A stretch of 64,000 nt of DNA from positions 62,001 through 126,000 of the forward strand of contig SAXG01000091.1 in the NCBI GenBank assembly GCA_012932865.1, read 5' to 3'. Shown in pieces: positions 21,963-33,959 of this stretch. Source of the DNA: Amylostereum areolatum. Its lineage: Eukaryota > Basidiomycota > Agaricomycetes > Russulales > Stereaceae. The position numbers and the translations under genes are program-made. The notes under the pieces were generated by a model. The model made no database searches. It was not told where the DNA came from and saw nothing but the letters and a program-made list of their open reading frames with translations. Each line of letters opens with the position of its first letter. Within the stretch, counting starts at the first letter, position 1.

Positions 21963-24328
21963 ATGCCTGACCTTGTTTTTCCCGCTATATCCCTTCTCAC
22001 TTTGCTCGTCACCACGGCGCTCTTTCTGCTCAAGGAGCCACGCTCCTCGTCGCCTCTCCCTCCCGGCCCGCGCGGTCTACCGCTTATCGGTAACCTCCTC
22101 GACTGGCCCTTCGAGTCCGGCTGGCTTACGTTCGCTGAATGGGGGAAGAAATTCGGTAGGCGCACCTGTCTTTCAAGTTGAACATCTGGGATAACTGCGT
22201 TGGACGCGCGAACAGGCGATATCATCCACATCGAGATATTTGGAGTACATATCGTCATCCTCAATGCCTACGAGACCGCACAACATCTCATGAACCAAGC
22301 CTCGTATTCGGACCGCCCCCCTTTGGCCATGGTCGGAGACCTGTACGTCTCATTCTCATCTCTTCCCGGGTATAGGTTGCGTGCTAAGACGGCGATAATA
22401 TAGGATGGGCTTCATGCCGAGCATCGTGCTTTCGCCCTATGGTGACCACTGGAAGGCCATGCGTCGGATCACCCAACAGAGCCTGAACCGCGCGGCCTCG
22501 GCTACCTTCCTGCCCAGCCAGCTCACTGATGCTCGGATGCTGCTTCAACAGCTCCTCGAGAATCCGCGCAAGCATATCTCCTGTATTCGTTTGTACGTCT
22601 CGCCCCCTCCGGCGTTCGTCGGGTGATTAATCGGCGCTGGCTCGCTGCTGCAATACGCAGTGCGCTGGGGAAGAACATCATAGAGAACACATACGGGATA
22701 CCGATTGACTCGCCTACTTCTGAGGTATCGGCTTCTCTTCATCGGAGTCCGTGCCCATCTGAAATCCTAGAGTCTAGTTCGTTCAAATCTCCCGAGAAAC
22801 CCACGAGGTGATACAGAACGCCGTCATTCCTGGAAGTTTTCTCGTCGACATCTTCCCGTCTTGTTAGTCTTCTTCCTTCTTACACTGATACTTGATCGTC
22901 ATAACGAGCCGTTGCGTAGTGAGGTGGATCCCGTCCTTTTTTCCTGGCGCCGGGTTCAAACGTCTCGCGCGCCTTGCTCGTAAACGTGGACAGCGTATGG
23001 TTGATGGCGCATTTGCAGAATCGAAGAAGGCTGCAGTGAGTGATGCTCATTTATGGCGGTGGTACATAGTCCGCTGACTTCATGTTGGTCTTGTAAAACA
23101 GATGCGTGATGGTGCCATCGCGTCTCTCGTGGGAACGCTCCTGCAGAGCGATCCTCAAGATATGACACAGGATCAGTACGAGTATGTGGTCAAATGGGCA
23201 GCAGGATCTTTGTATGGAGGCACGGCGGTCTTTTCACCTTACCCGTTCTTGCATCGGCTGACCGTCTTTATCTTCGCAGCTGGTACGGAATCAGTACGTT
23301 CGTCGCACCCATGACAATCAGCGCGCCTCTTATCACCACCACAATGAATAACCCATAGACCGTGTCGAGTATTTCGACCTTCGTTCTCATGATGGCCAAG
23401 CACCCGGAAATCCAGAAGAGAGCCCAAGCGGAGCTGGACAGCGTTCTGAGCCCGAATCGGCTCCCGACATTTGAGGACCGCGACAGCCTTCCGTACCTTG
23501 ACAGCGTGATCAAGGAAGTGTTGCGGACTCACCCGCCGACGCCTCTTGGTGTGTGAATGTCCGTTCACAGGATACATGGCGATTGACTCAAACTGAATAG
23601 GCATCGCCCACCGGTTGTCCGAAGATGACGTGTATGCTGGGTATCACCTCCCGAGGGGCTCTATCATCCTATCAAACATCTGGTTAAAATTTCTCCTTTG
23701 CTTTTTGGGGTGCAGAGGACTGACGCCAATACATATCCCCAGGGCCATGAGCAAGGATCCGCGTCAATATACTGACCCTCTGACGTTCAACCCCGATCGC
23801 TACTCCAAAGAGAACCTTGCGCCCGAGCTCGACTCCGCGAATCTTGTATTTGGCTTTGGCAGAAGGTGGGCACGTCTCACACTGTCACTGTGCTCAGGCT
23901 GACAGACTGTGTGCGGTTGACAGGGCATGTTTGGGTACGCATTATGCCACGGCTGCAATTTACATTACCGTCGCATCGATCCTGGCGGTGTTCGATATTC
24001 GCGCGCAGGACGAAGACGGTGTGAACGTTGTCGTCAAGGCTGAGTACACCGGAGGTCCGTGGCTGCTTTTTTTCACGCGGCAATTGGCTGACTCGCGCGT
24101 GGTGTTTCTCCTTGGTTTCTCCTTCAATCTTATCTTCCCTTCGGGTGTTTTTCGTATCAAGGTTTCGTGAGGTACTTACGTTTGCGCTTCATGACACCCC
24201 ACTGTTCAAATTGACTGATATTTTTGTGATGGCCTGCCCCACGTAGTCACCCGAAGGCGTTCCCGTGCCGCCTCGTTCCTCGCTCTCAGGCCGCGATTGA
24301 GCTCATCAAGGCGGGGACTCTCATTTGA
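21963..24328 (+). CDS. Cytochrome P450 monooxygenase
   Basis: About ten exons: 21963-22155, 22216-22342, 22404-22592, from 22661, and onward to the TGA at 24326-24328. The N-terminus is a membrane anchor (LLTLLVTTALFLL) and a proline hinge PLPPGPRGLPLIGN. Further motifs are the C-helix block HWKAMRRITQQS, I-helix AGTES/T, K-helix ExxR in IKEVLRTHPP, the NPDRYSK region, and the heme loop FGFGR with the Cys ligand in ACLG. P450s of this layout oxidise hydrophobic substrates at the ER membrane with a reductase partner; the substrate is unknown. An intron interrupts the heme loop. With the only in-frame GT-AG pair I found, the loop reads FGFGRACLG, one residue shorter than the usual FxxGxRxCxG, so catalytic competence is uncertain. 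The I-helix has Ser where Thr is usual. Confidence 0.88.
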
Positions 24329-25597
24329 TCCTCCCAGACGCCCTCGATCTATGTATTCTGCCCATGCACCCCCCGTTTCGATACACTACATCGAGGTATG
24401 TACTCAGACTCTATAGCATTGCACTAGGTGACGACATCCTGATCATATGCAATTCAGCCAACAGTGACACGCGATCGGGGTATATAACCTTGTTCAGATC
24501 GTCGCCGTTTCTTCTCTACTCTTTCCTCTTCCCAGCAAATCTATTATCTCTTTTGTACCCATACAGTAAACCTCCCGGGCCACGGCAACACGACATGACA
24601 TTTCGCGCTTCGCGCCACATTCAATCGCACTCACTGATCGTGATGGGGTTTCCACTCTACCAACGCGCTTGTCCATTGCGAGGGTGCTGCTGACATTGAT
24701 ATCTTTCCCCCGCCCGGTCCCGAGAGATAAAATGATATGGGGTAAATTTGGGGTAAACTGGCAGGCGGCGAGCTAAGAGAGAAGTTGCTGCACTGATGAG
24801 GAGAGTTCGCAATTCACAGGTGCTTCTGCAGGTCCGCTGTGCCCGCTGCCGTTGTGTCAAGCTGTTGACGCCTTATTTTCGACTTCAAGCAATGCCTAGG
24901 ACACATGGAGATGCGACATATGGTAAGTACTGTTTTCAAACCAATTTTTTAGGGGGACTCAGGTCAAAGCTCGTTTCGCGTGCAGTAACTGTAAGTATGC
25001 GTGTATCACCTATTGGGCGCTCCGGAGTTGCGCTCGCCGTGCTGGCAAGGTCAAATCAACCGTAAGTAACGCAGGTACTTAGTTTGACTCAAACCGGAGC
25101 AGTATGTACTTACATTCTGACTGTCTGTGTATCCCACACTCGTCTCATCTCGTGCTGACGCAACAATTGCCACTGGCCCAGGCACGAGTTCACACCCACA
25201 TAAAGCGCTCAATATCCAAAAAATAGACCGATGTCTACCGGCGTGACGACGCTATCTTCCCCATTGCGCATCAAAAGGCCCTAGAGAGGCCAGAAGACCG
25301 GAGGATGTCGATGGGAGCGGACGTCCCTGTATGTAACTTACGTCCAGATGACCCAGACCGCCTGCCGCCCTTCGTTGCGAATGCGGAGGACTGAGGCTCA
25401 GCCGATCCTGCGCCCGATTGGCGGTCGCTTCGATCGACCATTCAAGCTTCAAAGCAGGGGCGGGCCCGGGCGTCTAGTTTTCGGTGGAGAAGATAGCATC
25501 GTCACCGGTGTATACTTATGTACGGGCGCGGTCGCACGCTGGTCAGGGTTCCCTTTCACCCCCTCCACTAGTTCCGCTGCGTGGTCTCGGAGCCACT
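24329..25597. other. Intergenic region, no gene seen
   Basis: Short frames only. The AT-rich part at about 24900-25230 and the flanks show no repeat ends or protein similarity that I could recognise. Confidence 0.35.
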
Positions 25598-27131
25598 ATG
25601 CCAATTTCGTTCTCTGGTTCAGAAATCGTCGCGCTGTGTTTGGAGTCTGTGCTCTACGGTGGGTGCACTCTATCTCCCCCGACGTGATCGACCCTCACGG
25701 TCAGCTAGGAGTGTTTGTTGCGCTGTTTGTCAGGTGTTGGAGGATTCTCCTCGTCAAATCGAACCTTAACGTCCGCCTGGTCCTCGTCTCCGGCTCTCTG
25801 TTCGTTCTGATAACATGGGTTCGTCGGCATTCTGGCGGTTGATTCCTGATGTTGCGCGCTCATCGTATAGCACATGATCAACAGCACGAAACTCTCGACG
25901 CGTTCCGCCTCGTGAAGGCGTTCAGAACCAGCCAGACGACCACTGGTGGCGACGCGTACTTCGCGGAGTTTACGTCCCCACTCAGTGTAATGAAGACCAC
26001 GGTATACGTCGCCGAGACTATAGTGTCGGATCTTTTCATCGTACGTGTTTCAGACGGGTCTTTGTGTAAGCTAAGGCTGGGCTGAAAGACAGCGGATTTT
26101 CCGCCCCTTCCACCACCCAGTTATATCGGTCTTTCATCGTGTGGGATAGACGATGGTCAATAGCTGCCTTCCCGTTTCTTGTGTTTATAGCAGATCTGGG
26201 TGAGCATCTCGTCTCCTTACAAGCCGCGGCCGTTAGTAATTTCGCGACTGCAGGGACGGGTATCGGCAGCATATACGAGCTTGCAAAATCTAAGCCAGAT
26301 CCTGCGTTCAACAAGCGGCAAGAGCGAATCACCAACGCCTTTTTCTCCTGCACACTCGGTTTGAATGCGCTGTGCACCGGTACGGGTTCTCTGAGCTGCA
26401 TCTCCCGGATCGCTCCTTATTGCATGCTACCATCATGCAGGCCTCATCGCGTTCCGGATCTGGTGGACGCAAGGACGGAACAAAGCGTTCAACGTCAAAT
26501 CCAGCCTGACCAAGGCGACTATCATCATGGTAGAGTCGGGTGAGGTCTACTGTTGATCTGTCGAGGGGCGTAGCTTCACATACATGGTATAGGCGTTGTA
26601 TACGTCGTTTCTTTAGTCGTCCTTGTGGCAACATATTCTGCGGAGTCTCTCGTGTTCAACATCTTCCTGGACGTTGTATGTGAAGTTGCTTCAACCTTGG
26701 ATATCGTGCTGACACTCCCGCCGGTGTGCACAGCTCTCTCCGATCATCGGCATAGTCGTGCGCAACCACCTCCCCTTATTTCCTTTCCAACTAGCTGACG
26801 CATAACTATGCAGTTCTTGCTCATCATCGTGCGCGTCGGTCTGGGCATCAGCTCTGACGCGGACACCCGTGTAGCCGCCGAATCAAGCATGGATGTCTCT
26901 GCAACACCTAAAAGGAGCCACCACCACGCCGCACGATGTACGGACACGGATCCGTCGTCGGCGTGGACCTCTGTTCCGGTTTCGAGCGGCGTGCATCTAG
27001 ACACGATGGATGACATCGTGCTCTCGAGCATAAGTGGAAACTCGGGCCCACTCCGCTCACAAGGCTCGTATGAGACGGGTATGTGGAAGGGCGACGACGA
27101 CAGCGAGGGACTTCCTCGGGGCGCAGTGTGA
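25598..27131 (+). CDS. Seven-TM-like integral membrane protein (basidiomycete family)
   Basis: The start MPISFSGSEIVALCLESVLYG-type helix at 25598 is followed by exons with one helix each: VFVALFVRCWRILL, VLVSGSLFVLITW, a conserved GGDAYFAEFTSPLSVMKTTV block, ETIVSDLFIVYR, FIVWDRRWSIAAFPFLVF, then LIAFRIWWTQGRN, VYVVSLVVLVATYSAES, and a last helix with MQFLLIIVRVGLG. A hydrophilic Ser/Asp-rich tail ends at the TGA 27129-27131. This arrangement is a very common Agaricomycete membrane-protein family with GPCR-like topology; no ligand or partner is known. The tail with EGLPRGAV is probably cytosolic. Confidence 0.75.
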
Positions 27132-27177
27132 CTTACCTATTAGAAAGACGGAATGCCCACGGGTTCGACTCTGTTTA

Positions 27178-27471
27178 CATCAGGAAAAACCTCCCTTACT
27201 AAAATCAACAAATCCAGCAAATTAGCGCTAGTTAGAGGGGGACCTTCCTAAAGTGAACTAACGGGCTCTATTCTCACAAAACCCCGTACACATTTCGATG
27301 CACCGTCGTCGACATTGACCTCATATTTGCACTTCAAATACATAGTTGAGGCCAGAAGGGTGACAGGGACCTACGTTGACGTAGTGCCTTGCAGGTTGGC
27401 AGCGGGAACAGGGAATTAGGAAGGTCCCCCTCTAATTAGTAGATTTTTAGTAAGGGAGGTTTTTCCTGATG
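27178..27471. mobile_element. 294-bp MITE with ~70-bp inverted ends
   Basis: The ends read CATCAGGAAAAACCTCCCTT at 27178 and, in reverse complement, the same from 27471. The similarity continues through ACTAAAATC and on to AGAGGGGGACCTTCCTAA, interrupted by about 18 extra bases in the left arm. The flanks carry TA on both sides (27176-27177 and 27472-27473). The CATCAGGNAAAACC-type end is shared with the two 1189-bp elements at 4.5-7.5 kb. It lies in the 3' flank of the 7-TM gene. Confidence 0.8.
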
Positions 27472-27881
27472 TACATTATTGTACGTTTATTTCCTTTCGT
27501 GCGTGACGATGCGCGAAGACGAAATGTGGCGAGTTAGTACCTTACCTGTATATGTATACCCATAATTTCCCGTCGCACACTGTACATACGAGTGGTTCCA
27601 TCGCTGAATGAGGACAATGCTACACCATGATGTGCAACTTGTACACGATATGATGAGAAACTGTACGTGCGACCGTTCTCAGCTCATAAATAAAAACGTC
27701 GAATCATATCAACGACGGCCGCACGGCGACAGGTATGGAACTTGAACGTCTTCCAGATGAGTTCTCGTTCGCAAGACCCCGAGAAGCCATGCCCATGTTC
27801 AGTCATCCCTGAGCAGAAGTCAATCAACCAGCGCGTCTCGGCCCATCTGCACAATAGATACGCACCTCGATGCCACCCAAG
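27472..27881. other. Intergenic region between two convergent genes
   Basis: No coding signal. It holds the 3' flanks of the 7-TM gene and of the minus-strand membrane protein. Confidence 0.4.
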
Positions 27882-28437
27882 CTACGTGCGATTGGCAAGG
27901 GAAAGGAAGGCGGTCACCTGGATGATTTGAGAGGGGAGTTCGATCACGAAGTAGGCTAAGCAGTAGGACCAGATGTCGGGCGCGTCTTGTGCCACGGACC
28001 GGCTCGTGAAGAGGAGCAATATCGCGCCGACGAGGTTCCACAGCAGCCACAGCCCAAACAGGGAAGCAGCCTGAAACTTCGCCTCGACCGACAACTCACT
28101 CAGGCTGGTCGCCGGTCAAACGTCAGCTGCGTGGCAATTCGACATAGAGAGAAGGGTACGGACTTGAGGGGAACTCGCGGTGCGGTCGCTCGCATCCAAA
28201 GACCGACGAATCGGAGCATTAGCACTGGGATGTGCCAAAAAACGATAGGCCACGCCACGCCTCCTTGCCGAAGAGAGCGGTCGTTCCGGTTCGGTTTGAA
28301 TACCGCGCGGAGAAACCAGGAGAGGGTGATTAGATGCTGTAGGTCGATGGTTTAGATGAGACGTCGGAAAGCTTGAACATGTGAAAGAGACGAACTAAAC
28401 CCAATACAGAGACGAGTTCAAAGGCGGAAATCGCCAT
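27882..28437 (-). CDS. Small multi-TM protein, unknown
   Basis: The minus-strand start at 28437 reads MAISAFELVSVLGLVRLFHM. After introns come ITLSWFLRAVFKPN, VAWPIVFWHIPVLMLRFVGL, then SVEAKFQAASLFGLWLLW, VGAILLLFTSRSVAQD and YCLAYFVIELPSQIIQVTAF, ending at a TAG at 27882-27884. I see four or five hydrophobic helices. The gene is short and the last exon boundary could be elsewhere. The family is not recognised. Confidence 0.45.
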
Positions 28438-29312
28438 GATCGTACTTATGAGCGTCGGGGGCGAGCAGTGGCGTAGAAACGAGAAGGGTCGAAGCTCAAC
28501 ATGCGAGGGTGACGAACGCCTTTATCCAACAGCACCATTCAGTGGCGTGGAAGCAAGCATGTTGAGTTATGTTTATCCTGGGCAGTGTTCATTGATGAAG
28601 AAAGGATGGATGGAACAAAAGACTGGAGGTGACGTCGACTACGACGAAAAGTTGAACAAAGGCCGTGCAGAAAGACACGAGTATCGAAGCGCCAGTGTAC
28701 TTGCTAGGATATGAAAGGAAGGCCCTTTGTGTAGCTTTGTAAATCAAAATCGTTGCTCCTCGTCAGGCGTCGAAGTCGAGGTCGAACTAGAGTAGCAAGA
28801 CGCCAGCGGCCAGTTGGACGTTCAGACTGCAGACTCCAGAGGAAAATATAGAATTGCGCGCGGCAAATGCCGAACCGTCGCGCGCATTTTCCCAGGCCCA
28901 CCATTGTTTTCGTGCCGTCTCGGCCGTCCCGACTCCCGACCTCCATTCCAGCTAAACGAAATCCCCTCCGTTTTCTTCTAACCATTCTCAACCGATACCA
29001 ATGCTTCGACGAAGGCACGGTGGACACGCCCGACGCCCCAGGCTCAGGTTAGCGCTCGCCAGCGGCGCCGTCGCCGTCGCGCTGTTCCGGAATCACTGTC
29101 CTTGGGGCCGACCGGACGCGCGCCTCCAATGACGCTTGCACTCGACGGGCATATAAGCGACCAGTCACCAATTTCTCAGCAGAACGCCCTCCGTCCGCCC
29201 AGCCGCAGACGAAAATTGGGATCGCCACGAGGTGCGTACATGCTCTGGTTTTCCTCTGGCACAGGACGCGGAAAATGACACGAACCAGTGTTTCCCCAGT
29301 CCCCGCACCATC
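28438..29312. other. Intergenic region, promoter side of two divergent genes
   Basis: No gene was seen. The minus-strand membrane protein and the epimerase-like gene diverge from this stretch. Confidence 0.4.
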
Positions 29313-30549
29313 ATGCCCTCCGTATTTTACCTCGGGGCGACGGGCTACATCGGAGGTACGCACCGACTTACCTCTCCTGCTCTCCTCCCACCGACCCATT
29401 TCACTACTTAGGCTCCGTCCTCGTCGCGCTCCTGGCGCGTTACCCCGATTGGAAGGTCACCGCCTTGGTCCGCACAGAGCGTTTCGTGCGGCGCGTGCGT
29501 GCGTTGGGCGTCACCGTCGTCCAGGGCTCCTTCACGGACGAGGCCCTCGTCACCGAACACGCGCGTGCGGCCGACGTCGTCATCAACGCCGCCGATTCGG
29601 ACAACGCACCGCTTACTGCTGCGATCCTCGCCGGGATGAAGCAGCGGTACGACGAGGGAAGGCCGAAGGGCACGCTCGTGCACACCAGCGGCGTTGCCGT
29701 GTTCTTAGACGATCGGAGGGACGGCATGTTCGACGCGACGGGCAGGGTCTGGAATGTACGTCGTCGTCGTCGCGCTGGGCGGATCTCGCGTCTTGGCTGA
29801 TGCTCGCGATTATGTATGCGTTGTGCTCGTAGGATGCCAGCGAGGATGACATCAAAAGCATCACAACTTCAATGTTGCATGGCCAGGTCGACGTCCCGTA
29901 GGTTCCACACCACCTCGCGCTATCTGCGGTTCTCCTAAACACCCTTCGCAGCATCCTCAAGGCTGGCGAACAAGGCTACGTCAACACCTACATCCTCTGT
30001 CCCGCCGCCGTCGTCGGCGCCGCCCCTCCCGGCGTCCCGGTCAAGAACGGATCCTTCTTCCTCAGAGCCGTCACCCGCCTCTACCTCCAAGCCCAAGGCG
30101 GGTTCTACGTCGGCGCGGGCTCGAACGAGTTCCAACTGGTGCATATCGAGGATCTGGTGGACTATTACCTGCGGGTGGTGGAGGTTGCGGCGGGAGGGAA
30201 GGACGTGGGCGCGAGCCCGTACGCGCGCTACTTCGTCGTCACGGCGAACGCTGTGAGCTGGAAGGAGATCGCGACGGTGGTGGCGGGGGCGCTGTACCGG
30301 CGTACCATCCTGGAGAGCGGGGCGCCGACGGCGGTGGATATGGCGGAGCTGGACCCGTACGTGCGCTTCACTCGCTCTTGTTTGGTGGCTCGTCGCTCAC
30401 CCGGTCCACGCAGGGGCATGTACTTTGTCTCGGCGAACGAGCGCGTGGTTGCTGAGAGGGGCAGGGCTCTCGGATGGAAGGCTCGGCGAGTGGAGCTGAA
30501 AGAATACATCAATGAGAGTATCGACGAGGTCCTGGAGGGGATGCATTGA
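29313..30549 (+). CDS. NAD(P)-binding epimerase/NmrA-like protein (extended SDR)
   Basis: The start MPSVFYLGATGYIGG at 29313 holds the GxTGxxG dinucleotide-binding motif of atypical/extended short-chain dehydrogenases. An intron (about 29357-29410) follows, then VLVALLARYPDWKVTALVRT, VVQGSFTDEAL and ADVVINAADSDN, the typical second half of the Rossmann fold. Later exons give VNTYILCPAAVVGAAPPG, where the Tyr of a YxxxK active site is not evident, and a helical C-terminus ending VLEGMH. This fits the NAD-dependent epimerase/NmrA-like group, either an enzyme or a redox sensor. It is 280 bp upstream of the cullin gene, same strand. Confidence 0.8.
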
Positions 30550-30827
30550 GGTTGGGGGGTCCGATCTACGCTCGCCATATCTCTCCTGTAACTATACTGT
30601 ACATGAAACCTATATGAAGCCCGCCAGCAGCGCATGAAGAAATGGTAAGCGAGCAGGGAGGGACTTAGATAATCTTCAACGGCGCGCGTTATCTTGTATC
30701 ATTTTGAAGCTTATCTTCAAGCCCCTCTACGTCACTTAAGTACCTCCCGTTTCGTAATCGAAATCGAACCGTCCTCTGGCTTTCCTCCGTCCTTTCCTCC
30801 GCCTCCGCCCCCGCCCACGCTTTCGCG

Positions 30828-33800
30828 ATGGCCGACGTCCTCTCCACATCGTCCATGCTCAGCTTCCCGAGCTTCTCCTCTTCCGCTTTCTCCACCTACC
30901 GAACCTCCGTCGTCGACCAGTCCGTGTCGGCTTCTCCCCGTCGCAAGGTCGCACGCCTGGACATCGACTCCGATTCTGCCTCCGCGTCCAGATCGAGGCC
31001 CAACCCCGCGCCAACAGACGCGACCCGTGGACCGCTCGTCCTCCACGTCTCTGGATCAGCACGTGCGTCCATCCACCGCGCATCCCCCCACCGTGTCCTC
31101 ACCGAAGCGCAGCGAAAGGCCCGGAGCTCAAGAACCTGCTGAACCCGTTGCAGGGATGCATGGAACTCCTCCTCAATTTCAAGACCCAGCAGAACGCCCC
31201 TCTCACCTACGAGCGCCTCTACGCCGCCGGCCGCTCCCTCGTCCTCGCCGGCCAAGGGGAGGACGTCGCGCACATGCTCGAGAGGCGGCTCGACCAATGC
31301 GTCAAAGACCAGGCCGAGGTGCTTTTGCGGGGCAATGCGGAGGGTATGGAGTACTTCAGCCTGGCGGTGGAGAGGCTGCGCTGGTTCGAGGCCCAGGTCG
31401 CGGTCCTCGTGTCCGTGCTGGCCTACCTCGACCGTGTGTACTTGGCCTCCTTCCATCCCGCGCAATCGGTTCGGTGCGTGTTCCGATGTGTCTCACTTCA
31501 CGCTCCTTCGGTCGGGTGTGGGACGCAGTGCGATCGGGGATCGTTCTGAAGGAACGATCGTTGAGCTGACGGGGCTCTCCTCTCTCGTTCAAATGCGACC
31601 CTTCGACTGATTCCTTCGCAGCTCGATGGCGTACACTCGAATAGAGTCGCGCGTGCTGAACCACTCCACATTTCACGAGAGGATCGAGTCCGCCATCAAA
31701 GCCTGGACGGCGGCGGAGCGCAAGAAAGGGTGAGCAATGCGCGCATATACCCTCCCTCCGTCCTCGCCTCAACCCCCTTCGCAGTGCCCCGCACGAGATT
31801 CGAAAACAGGTCTCCCCTCTCATCGAAATATTGCAACTCCACGGACTGTACCAGCCCCGCTTCGAGCGCTCGTACGTTCTCGAAACCGAACGCTACTATT
31901 CCGAGGCCGTCAAGGACCTCACGGGCCCCAAGGGTGAGGCGCTGCCCTTCCTCGCGTATTGCTTGGACAAGATCGACAAGGAGGCTTTGCGCGCGAAGGA
32001 CGTCCTTCCCGAAGAGAGCCGGGAGGCCGTTCGGAAGGCCACCGAACGCGGTCTGCTCACCGGCAACCTTGCGTGGTTGGCCAAGGGCGGTACGTGGGCT
32101 TCTGCAGTCATCCTCGGGTCGCCGTCTTCTGAACCCTCCGTTGCCTTAGCCATGCCTCCTGCCTTCGAGGCAAAGGACGTGGACACCCTTCAGCACCTGC
32201 ACGCGCTCTACTCCAGAAGAGAAAACCTCCCGTTGCTCGCGGACGAATTCAAGAACGTCGTCCAGGTGCGCTTGTCCATCCTCTTCGCGCAGGTGCCGCT
32301 CCTTACAGCTACCCCCGACCGCGCAGGCCCGCGTCACAGCGCTCATCTCGGACCCCGCCAAGGACGACAAGATGGTCGAGGGCCTGCTCGCGCTCAAGGC
32401 GCTCTCCGACGACGTCGTGTCCGCCGCGCTCGTGGACCGCTCGCGCGGGCAGGGCGGACAGGACCGCCGGTTCGCGTACGCGCTCCGGGACGCGTTCACG
32501 GGCGGGTTCAAGGCGCGCAGGGTGAAGCCGGCGGAGATGATCGCGAAGCACGTGGACTGGGTGATGCGCAAGGGCAAGCTGGCGGAGCAGCTGGACGCGG
32601 CGCTGGAGCTGTACCGGTTCACGGAGGACAGGGACGTGTTCCGCACGTTCTACCATCGCGCGCTGGCGAAGCGGCTGCTGCTGGAGTGGCGGAAGACGTC
32701 CTCGGACGACGTGGAGAAGGCGGTGTTGAAGAAGCTCAAAGACCGTGCGTGTCTCGTGGCTTGTTTGTTTTGTCGCTCTTGCGGCGAATCGGAGGTTAGG
32801 GACTGACGGGACCGGGGGCAGAGTACGACCCGGAGTTCGGGATGGGCGAACACATGTTCAAGGACCTCGATCTGTCGAAGGACCTGAGGGAAGGGTTTGA
32901 GAAGGAGGTGCTGGACGCGACCAAGGTCGGGGAGCACGACGTCGCGCGCAGGATGAAGGCCGTCGTCCTCCAACCGAGCTTCTGGCCGTTCCCCGCGCGC
33001 GAGAACACGACGACGCTCCCGTCCGACGTGCGCCTCCTAATCTCCGCGTTCAGCTTTTTTCCCGTGCGCTGACGCCGTGCGCCCCGCAGATGCGCAACGC
33101 GCTGGACATGTTCACGGCGTTCTACGTGAAGAAACACAAGGGACACAAGCTGAACTGGCACCCCTCGCTCGGCTGGGCGGTCCTCGAGGCGCGGTTCGAC
33201 GCGGACGGGACGGTGCCGAAGCAGCTGTCGGTCAGCCTGTTCCAGGCCGCGGTCCTCCTGCTCTTCAACGACCAGACGCGACTTTCGTTCCGGGAGATCA
33301 AGGCGTCGACGGAGATGGGTGCGTGCTTCGTCCACGCTTTGCCGACGGTCGGCTGGACGATGCTGACGGACTCGTCGGGTAGAGGACGAGGAGCTGAGAC
33401 GGACGCTGCAGAGCCTGGCGCTGGGGAAGAAGCGCGTGCTGCGGAGGACGGAGGGGAAGGGCCGCGAGATCGCGGACGCGGACGTGTTCGAGTTCAACGC
33501 TGCGTTCAAGGACCCCAAGGTCGAGATCCACATCAACTCGATCCAGTCCAAAGAAACGGTGCGTCTGCCGTTTGCTATGTTTTTTTTTTTGTTCGACGCG
33601 AGGCTGAGGGATACGAACAGCCGGAGGAGACGAAGCGCACAGAGCAGGCGATCGAGAGCGACCGGCGCCATTACCTGGACGCGGCGATCGTGCGCATCAT
33701 GAAGGCGCGGAAGCAGCTCACGTACGAGGAGATCAAGCTGGGCACGATCGAGGCCGTCCGCAAGCACTTCGCGCCGGACGTGGCGGGCATCAAGCAGCGC

Positions 33801-33875
33801 GTGGACCAGCTCGTGGAGCAGGAGTATATCCGTCGGGACGACGGCGAGAAGAACTTGTTTCATTACATTGCGTGA
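30828..33875 (+). CDS. Cullin, CUL4-like scaffold of an E3 ubiquitin ligase
   Basis: The N-terminal exon (30828 on) is Ser-rich and disordered, followed by cullin repeats (CMELLLNFKTQQNAPLTYER, DQCVKDQAEVLL, IESRVLNHSTFHERI). The cullin homology domain includes FRTFYHRALAKRLLLEW, MFKDLDLSKDLREGF and LNWHPSLGWAVLEARF. The C-terminal winged helix carries the neddylation site, the Lys in DAAIVRIMKARK, and ends NLFHYIA. A disordered N-terminus and the spacing of the cullin repeats fit CUL4, which binds DDB1 at the N-terminus and the RING protein RBX1 at the C-terminus, more than CUL1 or CUL3. About eight short introns interrupt the gene (for example near 31470-31620, 32740-32820, 33030-33090 and 33560-33620). 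Confidence 0.75.
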
Positions 33876-33937
33876 CGGGGATGTCCTCGGCGGGGCGGTG
33901 TGCTTATTTGACATGCATGTGTATCATAGAGGATGGA

Positions 33938-33957
33938 CCGAGCGAGCGAGCGAGCGA
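33938..33957. repeat. Short GAGC tetranucleotide repeat
   Basis: Four to five GAGC units downstream of the cullin stop, likely in its 3' UTR. Confidence 0.6.
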
Positions 33958-33959
33958 CA

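Noticed and set aside
7483..24328. Amine oxidase, reductase and P450 as a secondary-metabolite cluster
   Set aside because: No backbone synthase or transporter lies among them, and housekeeping genes (MRH4, Smr) intervene.
27160..27175. GGTTCGACTC, GGTTCAAAC and similar strings that recall tRNA T-arms
   Set aside because: No matching acceptor stem or D-arm within 90 bases at any of the places checked; no tRNA was identified in the window.
32796..33914. Long minus-strand open frame across the 3' half of the cullin gene
   Set aside because: Shadow frame; the plus-strand exons carry the cullin homology and neddylation motifs.
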